9,252 nucleotides of DNA from Methanobacteriota archaeon (GTDB taxonomy: Archaea; Thermoplasmatota; Poseidoniia; MGIII; CG-Epi1): the NCBI GenBank assembly GCA_029977605.1, contig JAPOKN010000039.1, positions 1 through 9,252 on the forward strand, written 5' to 3'. The notes beneath the pieces were generated by a model that searched no databases, was not told where the DNA came from, and worked only from the letters and a program-made list of their open reading frames with translations. Both the position numbers and the translations under genes were made by a program. Positions 1 through 4,424 of the stretch are shown here, one piece after another. Position 1 is the first letter of the stretch. Every line of letters starts with the position of its first letter.

Positions 1-131
1 ACTTTTAACTATAGTTTGGATAATATATGAGATATTAATATTCTATGCAGTTTCCCAAATCTAACCCCCCGTTTGATGTAGAGGGGGCACCCCGTTGTAT
101 TGTAGGGTAGGGCGTCTACAAATTTTAGGAA
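1..131. other. Non-coding leader region with GC-rich hairpin-forming segment
   Basis: I see no gene here. Bases 1-60 are very AT-rich. On the minus strand, bases 19-31 read like a TATA box that could serve a divergent gene starting just left of the window; this is a guess. Bases 64-116 are strikingly GC-rich for this genome. They contain two imperfect copies of a CCCCGTT...TGTAG...GGGC unit (67-88 and 90-113) and a perfect 6-base inverted repeat, TGTAGA at 77-82 and TCTACA at 115-120. C and G runs can also pair within each copy. It may be a small structured RNA, a leader or a degenerate duplication. I recognise no known RNA family. Confidence 0.4.
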
Positions 132-143
132 ATTATATATAAT
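132..143 (+). promoter_or_regulatory. TATA box for the SHOCT-like membrane protein gene
   Basis: An attatatataat sequence is centred about 26 bases before the ATG at 163, the spacing expected for an archaeal TATA box driving a leaderless transcript. It favours the ATG at 163 over the in-frame ATG at 169. Confidence 0.6.
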
Positions 144-162
144 CGGGGAGTTTAGAGATGGC

Positions 163-408
163 ATGGATATGGTGTCCTTAAATCTTATAATCTTAATTGT
201 TTTGAGTGTTCTTATTTTGTCCGTTTACCTTTTTTCACTTAAAAGTGAAAATTATAGCTATAAAGAAGACACCATCAAACATCAAATCATGGAGAAGATA
301 ACTTATGAAAGAAAAAAGGCTGCATTAAACGAAATGAAAAGAGATGGCCAAATAGACAATGATGAATTCAATAATATGCTTAAGGAAATTGAGAAACAAA
401 AGAATTAA
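163..408 (+). CDS. Small single-pass membrane protein with SHOCT-like C-terminal domain
   Basis: This 81-residue protein has one strongly hydrophobic N-terminal segment (about residues 6-25). A charged linker and a C-terminal helical hairpin (about 45-79) follow. The hairpin has the SHOCT pattern: a basic helix, then KRDGQIDNDEF, then a second acidic/basic helix. SHOCT is a short oligomerisation-type module found at the ends of many small prokaryotic membrane proteins, and its precise role is usually unknown. The start at 163 is chosen because a TATA box lies about 26 bases upstream. A T-run after the stop (427-431) may terminate the transcript. The next gene is a tRNA on the other strand, so this gene seems to be transcribed alone. 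The domain call rests on motif resemblance only. Confidence 0.75.
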   Translation: MDMVSLNLIILIVLSVLILSVYLFSLKSENYSYKEDTIKHQIMEKITYERKKAALNEMKRDGQIDNDEFNNMLKEIEKQKN

Positions 409-426
409 TGTAATTTTACCCACCCC

Positions 427-431
427 TTTTT
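427..431 (+). terminator. Possible T-run terminator after the SHOCT-like gene
   Basis: A run of five T follows C-rich sequence 19 bases after the stop codon. Archaeal transcription often ends at such T-runs without a hairpin. It is short, so the call is weak. Confidence 0.3.
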
Positions 432-467
432 GGACACCCTTCTAATCGTTCAATATGAGCTTAAATA

Positions 468-491
468 GACGTGAATACGAAACTGCACGTC
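468..491. repeat. Perfect 6-bp inverted repeat downstream of tRNA-Ser
   Basis: GACGTG at 468-473 and CACGTC at 486-491 pair perfectly around a 12-base loop. On the minus strand this hairpin lies just after the tRNA-Ser 3' end and its TTTT run. It may help 3' processing or termination, or be chance. Confidence 0.35.
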
Positions 492-495
492 GTCG

Positions 496-499
496 AAAA
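496..499 (-). terminator. Short T-run after tRNA-Ser
   Basis: On the minus strand a TTTT run begins seven bases after the encoded CCA of tRNA-Ser, followed by a 6-bp inverted repeat. This fits termination of a single-gene tRNA transcript, but the run is only four bases. Confidence 0.35.
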
Positions 500-505
500 G
501 GTTCC

Positions 506-592
506 TGGCGCCAAGGGAGAGATTTGAACTCCCGAGGGATTGCTCCCAGTGGCTTTCGAGGCCACCGCAATACCGGGCTATGCGACCTTGGC
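506..592 (-). tRNA. tRNA-Ser, anticodon CGA
   Basis: On the minus strand the cloverleaf closes fully. The acceptor stem GCCAAGG pairs with CCTTGGC. The D-arm carries a GG-containing loop. The anticodon stem GTGGC/GCCAC encloses the loop CTCGAAA, with anticodon CGA at 556-558. The long variable arm has a GGGA/TCCC stem, typical of serine tRNAs. The T-arm GGGAG-TTCAAAT-CTCTC has one G-T pair. The discriminator is G, and CCA is encoded in the gene (506-508). No intron is present and total length is 87 bases. It reads serine codon UCG. It is divergent from the SAMP gene, separated by 71 bases. Confidence 0.96.
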
Positions 593-663
593 TATAATTC
601 TCTAGATATGTTAGAACTTAATGTTCACGGTAACTATTTTGAGGTCTCTCTAACTGAACTAAT

Positions 664-870
664 ATGGAATGGCAAGTTACAATTGATGACAAAATAGAAA
701 CTATTGATTTGCCTGAAGGAAGTACTGCTAATGATCTTGTTAATCATTTGAAATTACATCCCGACGGTGTCTTGGTTGTCACTGATGAAGAGAAAATGAA
801 ACCTATTCCCTTAGTCATAGCTTTACCTAAAAAGCCAATTAGAATTATTCTAGTTGCTTCTGGCGGATAA
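664..870 (+). CDS. Ubiquitin-like small archaeal modifier protein (SAMP / ThiS / MoaD family)
   Basis: This 68-residue protein has the size and layout of a beta-grasp sulfur carrier or protein modifier. An N-terminal beta hairpin (residues 2-17) leads to a helix (LPEGSTANDLVNHLKL, about 17-32). Further strands follow, and the protein ends in the diagnostic Gly-Gly (VASGG). In the family, an E1-like enzyme (UbaA type) adenylates the terminal glycine. The protein is then either conjugated to lysines of target proteins or carries sulfur as a thiocarboxylate for tRNA thiolation or molybdopterin synthesis. The sequence cannot say which role applies, although a lone gene away from mo- or thi- genes fits a SAMP2/Urm1-like role. 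No E1 gene is in the window. The TATA signal upstream is weak (about 632-643). The next gene starts 54 bases later with its own TATA box. Confidence 0.85.
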   Translation: MEWQVTIDDKIETIDLPEGSTANDLVNHLKLHPDGVLVVTDEEKMKPIPLVIALPKKPIRIILVASGG

Positions 871-895
871 CAAACGATATTATTTATTAGTCTGG

Positions 896-902
896 AATAT
901 AA
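896..902 (+). promoter_or_regulatory. TATA box for the long fusion gene
   Basis: An aatataa motif is centred 25-26 bases before the ATG at 925. Between them is a 9-base near-tandem repeat, AAGGCTACG then AAGGCTTAC (901-918). The position supports leaderless initiation at 925. Confidence 0.6.
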
Positions 903-924
903 GGCTACGAAGGCTTACTAAATT

Positions 925-3900
925 ATGGCAAAGAAATCTGTGAAAAAAGAAACGGCGTCAAAGAAAAGTACGCCTAAGAAATCTCCTGCCAAAAAAAATA
1001 CTACTACAAAAAAAACTCAACCAAAGAAAGCCGTTTCAAAGAAAAATTCTACTAAACAAACCAAATTACAAGACAATAAAAAGAAAGGTAAATTAACTGT
1101 AAGTCAAAGAGAAAGAGACGAAATTGATGCAGTCATGGATACTTTGTGGGCTTTCGTGGGAGCTCTAAAAAATTCTTGGAAGAATGCAAGGCCTATTTTG
1201 TTAGCTGGTATTTTCATTGGACTAATTGGCGTAACCTTTTCTGGCTATGGTCAAGAGTTGGTTGGTGTTGAACAGTCTGGAATTTGGTATGCAATTACTG
1301 AAAATCCTGAAGATTTAGAAGCTTCTTTTGATCCTGTATTCAATAATAGACAATATCTAGAATATTCTTCTGGAGATGAAATTAGAATAGAAGGAAAATT
1401 AACCGATATTAGATACTATGGAGATATTGAGGATGGACTATATCCTATTCCCCCCAGTGGTTTAGATCCTGCGGTTGCACCTGGTGACAGTTTCAAAATT
1501 CTACAGCCTGGAACTACTGACTCACTGTTTCCAGTACTCTCTGAAAATAATAGTGAAATGAATATTAATTTTGCCAGTGGATTAGAATTCCAAAGAGTGC
1601 ATTTCAATAATACTGACTTGACCGCAGCAGTTTTCACCAATGTAAAATTTACCGATGTTTTATTCTCAGAATATTCCTTTACTGATTCTTTCTTTATAGA
1701 TTGCAGTTTTGAAAGAGTAACTTTCGCAGATGTCACTTTTAGTAAATCTGTGATGTCGAATGTAACTTTTGATGCTGTATTATTCAACAATGTAACTATG
1801 GACTCAAATAGAATTGAAAAGAGTACTTTGGATACCTTTTTGGTTAGAAGCTCTACATTTACTTCTGTTACATTTGATAAGACTGACATTACAGGAACTA
1901 AGTGGTCTCAGTCTGCTTTAATTGATGGAATTTTCCAAAGAAGCTCAATGGATGTCGTTATCTTTAGAGATCTGGAGGTTAATGATTTTTATCTTATCGA
2001 TTCAAAAATTAATTATAATTTTGATGTACCTCTTACTTCAACTTTTGATCATACGTTTATTGAATTGGGAGACGTGGTTGTAGTTGTAGGAGGTAATGTA
2101 GAAAACGATTACGCTACTGGAGCTCACCTTTACTTCGGCAGCAGTGAAATCAAAATGGGAGGATTGGCTGCTGGAACTGCTCCAACCTATGGCGGATGGG
2201 AGCCAGGAAGTGTAACAGGCAAAGGCTTCCAGAAATTAAACTCTGGAAATTTATCTGTAAATTTGAATTATGAATACATTTACTCTGACTCTAAAGATAT
2301 TGACATTACTTTCTGGTGGAATATTGCCTTTGATTGTATTGCTGTATTAGGTCTTGGAATTCTCATATATGCCATTGGAGGGCCTGGAGCAATGCTTGGG
2401 CTTTTCAAATTTTTATCTCCTTTCATCATGACTGGAATTTTCTTTGTAGTTATGTTTTTGAGTATGGGACAAAGAGAGTTCCTCATTTTGTCTCAGTTAA
2501 TGCTCGTTTATTTTGTTCCACCATTTGGAAAAGGTACTGTTGTGCCTCTTGGAATTGCTGGAGGTGTGGATCCATGGGCAATTGCAATCTGTACTGCTTT
2601 TGTTGATATTGCAGTAGGTGTTTTCCTAACTTGGAACTTTGACTTGGCGAAGAAAATACCATTCATTGGAAGTGGAATAAACCGTATTCAGATAAAGGGA
2701 AAAGCCATGTTGAAAGATTTGCCTTGGTTAGAACGGGCTTCTTTCGTCGGTATTGTTGTTTTTGTTATGTTCCCTTTCCAAGGTTCTGGTGCTGTCGGAG
2801 GTACTATTTTGGGAAGGGCAATTGGTTTATCGCCGAATAGAAATCTTTCTGCAGTTGCAATTGGAGCTATAAGTGGCTCATTGATACTGTCTGCATCTGT
2901 TGTATATGGTTTGGGTATCTTAGCTATCTTAGCTCCTTTACAAATTGCAGTAACTGTAATGTTCATTGGATTATGTCTCGTTATCTATTATCTGTATCAA
3001 CATTGGGAAGAGATCAAGTTGGAAGATGTTTCACAAACAATTGGAGATGTTTCCCAAACCCTTGGTTTACACAAAGAAGGCATCATTGGAGCTCCAATTA
3101 ATGCCAGTGTAGGCGCACTTGGAACTGCTGGTGGAACTGTTTTGAAGGTTACTGGAGATACAAGCCGCACTGTTCTTGGGGCTGTTGGACAAACTGGTAA
3201 AAACATAACTAAAACCACTGGGGATTTCTTTGGTTCTTTAGCTGGATCTTTTGCAGATGATAAGTCTGATTATGCAGATAGTACTAAACCCACCGAGCTA
3301 GACTCTGGAGTATTGGTTTCTATGGCTGAGCAAAATACTAAGCGCAGAGTTGTTGTAACTGGTGGTGCTGGATTCATCGGATCGCACCTTGTTGATCGCT
3401 TAGTAAAGAGAGATGAAGAAGTTGTGGTTTTAGATAACTTTTCTTCTGGCCAATTAGAATTTCTCGAAGAATCAATTGAAAATATTACTTTGATCGATAT
3501 TGATTTACTTAACGAAGACTTTGCAGGATACCTTGAAGGTGCTAAAATTGTATACCATTTAGCGGCTAATCCTGAGGTTCAATTAGGAATTACTAAACCT
3601 GAAGTCATGCAGGAACAGAATGTAGATGTAACAAAGAGAGTTCTTGATGCGATGAAATTAGCCGGATGTGAAAATATTGTTTTTACCTCTACTTCGACCG
3701 TTTATGGAGATGCAGAAAAGATTCCTACTCCTGAAACTGCAGAACTAAAACCAATTTCAGCATATGGAACAAGTAAATTAGATGCCGAAAAATTAATTGA
3801 AAAGTATTGTAAAGAAAATGGCTTCAGAGGCGTATCCTATAGATTTGCAAATTGTGTTGGTCCAAGAAGTAATCACGGAGTAACATTTGATTTTGTGAAT

Positions 3901-4290
3901 AAATTAAGGAAAGACAATAACAATTTAGAAATATTAGGAGATGGAAAACAGAAAAAATCATACTTCCATGTTGAAGACTGCATCTCTGGAATGTTGAATA
4001 TGGCACCTGGGGAACTTTGCGAAAAGGGTGAAATGGTTGCGCTTAACGTAGGCTCAAAAGATGCGATTGATGTTATTACTCTAGCCGATCAAGTTTGTAA
4101 GGCTATGAAATTAAATGAAGTTGAATATTCATTCACTGGTGGCGTAGACGGAGGCCGAGGTTGGAAAGGTGACGTGAAATTCATGCGCTTAGATATTAAA
4201 GAATTAATGAAACATGGGTGGACGCCTCAGTATACAAGCCGAAGAGCAATCAAAGAAACTGCTACTTGGCTTCACAAAAATTCTGAGTGA
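925..4290 (+). CDS. Fusion protein: H1-like tail, pentapeptide beta-helix, small-multidrug-export-like membrane domain and sugar-nucleotide epimerase
   Basis: This is one uninterrupted 1121-residue frame. Residues 1-60 are Lys/Ser/Pro/Thr-rich like a histone H1 tail. Residues 90-107 form a membrane segment. Residues 108-458 are probably outside the cell and contain 29 consecutive pentapeptides (222-362) with a hydrophobic centre at every fifth residue. Residues 460-692 are several membrane and possible re-entrant segments with the VPPFGKGTVVPLGIAGG (531-547) and PFQGSGAVGG (617-626) motifs, resembling PF06695/COG2426, whose transport role is not well proven. Residues 693-799 form a Gly/Thr-rich linker. 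Residues 800-1121 are a full extended SDR epimerase: TGGAGFIG (812-819), catalytic Thr923 and Tyr947-xxx-Lys951. The epimerase probably interconverts UDP-hexoses for surface glycans, in the cytoplasm. An internal ATG at 3322 could start it separately, but no TATA box precedes it. The domains are well supported; their joint function is unknown. Confidence 0.85.
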   Translation: MAKKSVKKETASKKSTPKKSPAKKNTTTKKTQPKKAVSKKNSTKQTKLQDNKKKGKLTVSQRERDEIDAVMDTLWAFVGALKNSWKNARPILLAGIFIGLIGVTFSGYGQELVGVEQSGIWYAITENPEDLEASFDPVFNNRQYLEYSSGDEIRIEGKLTDIRYYGDIEDGLYPIPPSGLDPAVAPGDSFKILQPGTTDSLFPVLSENNSEMNINFASGLEFQRVHFNNTDLTAAVFTNVKFTDVLFSEYSFTDSFFIDCSFERVTFADVTFSKSVMSNVTFDAVLFNNVTMDSNRIEKSTLDTFLVRSSTFTSVTFDKTDITGTKWSQSALIDGIFQRSSMDVVIFRDLEVNDFYLIDSKINYNFDVPLTSTFDHTFIELGDVVVVVGGNVENDYATGAHLYFGSSEIKMGGLAAGTAPTYGGWEPGSVTGKGFQKLNSGNLSVNLNYEYIYSDSKDIDITFWWNIAFDCIAVLGLGILIYAIGGPGAMLGLFKFLSPFIMTGIFFVVMFLSMGQREFLILSQLMLVYFVPPFGKGTVVPLGIAGGVDPWAIAICTAFVDIAVGVFLTWNFDLAKKIPFIGSGINRIQIKGKAMLKDLPWLERASFVGIVVFVMFPFQGSGAVGGTILGRAIGLSPNRNLSAVAIGAISGSLILSASVVYGLGILAILAPLQIAVTVMFIGLCLVIYYLYQHWEEIKLEDVSQTIGDVSQTLGLHKEGIIGAPINASVGALGTAGGTVLKVTGDTSRTVLGAVGQTGKNITKTTGDFFGSLAGSFADDKSDYADSTKPTELDSGVLVSMAEQNTKRRVVVTGGAGFIGSHLVDRLVKRDEEVVVLDNFSSGQLEFLEESIENITLIDIDLLNEDFAGYLEGAKIVYHLAANPEVQLGITKPEVMQEQNVDVTKRVLDAMKLAGCENIVFTSTSTVYGDAEKIPTPETAELKPISAYGTSKLDAEKLIEKYCKENGFRGVSYRFANCVGPRSNHGVTFDFVNKLRKDNNNLEILGDGKQKKSYFHVEDCISGMLNMAPGELCEKGEMVALNVGSKDAIDVITLADQVCKAMKLNEVEYSFTGGVDGGRGWKGDVKFMRLDIKELMKHGWTPQYTSRRAIKETATWLHKNSE
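1582..2016 (+). repeat. 29 in-register pentapeptide repeats within the fusion protein
   Basis: Residues 220-364 form pentapeptides with hydrophobic centres at 222, 227, 232, 237 and every fifth residue to 362. The centres are mostly Phe, otherwise Leu, Met, Ile, Val or Trp. The next positions are often Ser, Thr, Asp or Asn. Pentapeptide repeat proteins fold as a right-handed four-sided beta-helix with four repeats per turn, so this would be about seven turns. It lies between membrane segments, probably on the outside. The DNA copies have diverged, so this is a protein-level repeat. Confidence 0.85.
3322..4290 (+). other. Epimerase domain and possible internal start (NAD-dependent epimerase/dehydratase)
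   Basis: This part encodes residues 800-1121, a complete 322-residue extended short-chain dehydrogenase of normal family length. The Rossmann motif is TGGAGFIGSHL, the active site is T923/Y947/K951, and the C-terminal RGWKGDV segment resembles archaeal UDP-glucose 4-epimerase-like enzymes. The in-frame ATG at 3322 has GGAG 11 bases upstream (3307-3310), a rather long spacing. There is no AT-rich TATA-like sequence at about 3297, unlike most other starts here. A separate product is therefore possible, but a true fusion is the simpler reading. Confidence 0.6.
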
Positions 4291-4300
4291 TTTGGAAAAA

Positions 4301-4378
4301 GCTCCTGTAGTGTAGTCCGGCCCATCATTTCGGCTTCTCGAGCCGAGCACCCGGGTTCAAATCCCGGCGGGAGCACCA
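4301..4378 (+). tRNA. tRNA-Glu, anticodon CTC
   Basis: The cloverleaf closes: acceptor GCTCCTG pairs with CGGGAGC (one T-G pair). The D-arm contains the GTAGTCCGG loop typical of archaeal tRNA-Glu. The anticodon stem TCGGC/GCCGA holds the loop TTCTCGA, with anticodon CTC at 4337-4339. The T-arm is CCGGG-TTCAAAT-CCCGG. Discriminator A is followed by an encoded CCA (4376-4378). There is no intron. The gene begins 10 bases after the stop codon of the fusion gene, so it may be transcribed with it and cut out by RNase P and RNase Z, or have a promoter inside that gene's end. It reads codon GAG. Confidence 0.96.
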
Positions 4379-4397
4379 AATTTCTTTGGCATTGAGT

Positions 4398-4405
4398 TAT
4401 ATAGT
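4398..4405 (+). promoter_or_regulatory. TATA box for the YHYH-cupredoxin surface protein
   Basis: A ttatatag motif is centred about 24 bases before the ATG at 4425 and 20 bases after the tRNA-Glu CCA end. It gives the surface protein its own leaderless promoter and supports the start at 4425. Confidence 0.6.
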
Positions 4406-4424
4406 AGAATTTTAAATCTGATAT

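Noticed and set aside
83..113. G-quadruplex
   Set aside because: Only three G runs of three or more are present on the plus strand; a fourth is missing.
455..697. Open frame on the plus strand of 80 codons
   Set aside because: It runs across the tRNA-Ser on the other strand and overlaps the SAMP start; its peptide is Arg-rich and shows no family features.
1416..1889. 157-codon minus-strand frame inside the fusion gene
   Set aside because: It is the antisense shadow of the pentapeptide region; the forward frame has the convincing repeat register.
506..4378. Integrated element bounded by the two tRNA genes
   Set aside because: No integrase, no repeated tRNA 3' end and no att-like direct repeats were found; the two tRNAs are different and in opposite orientations.
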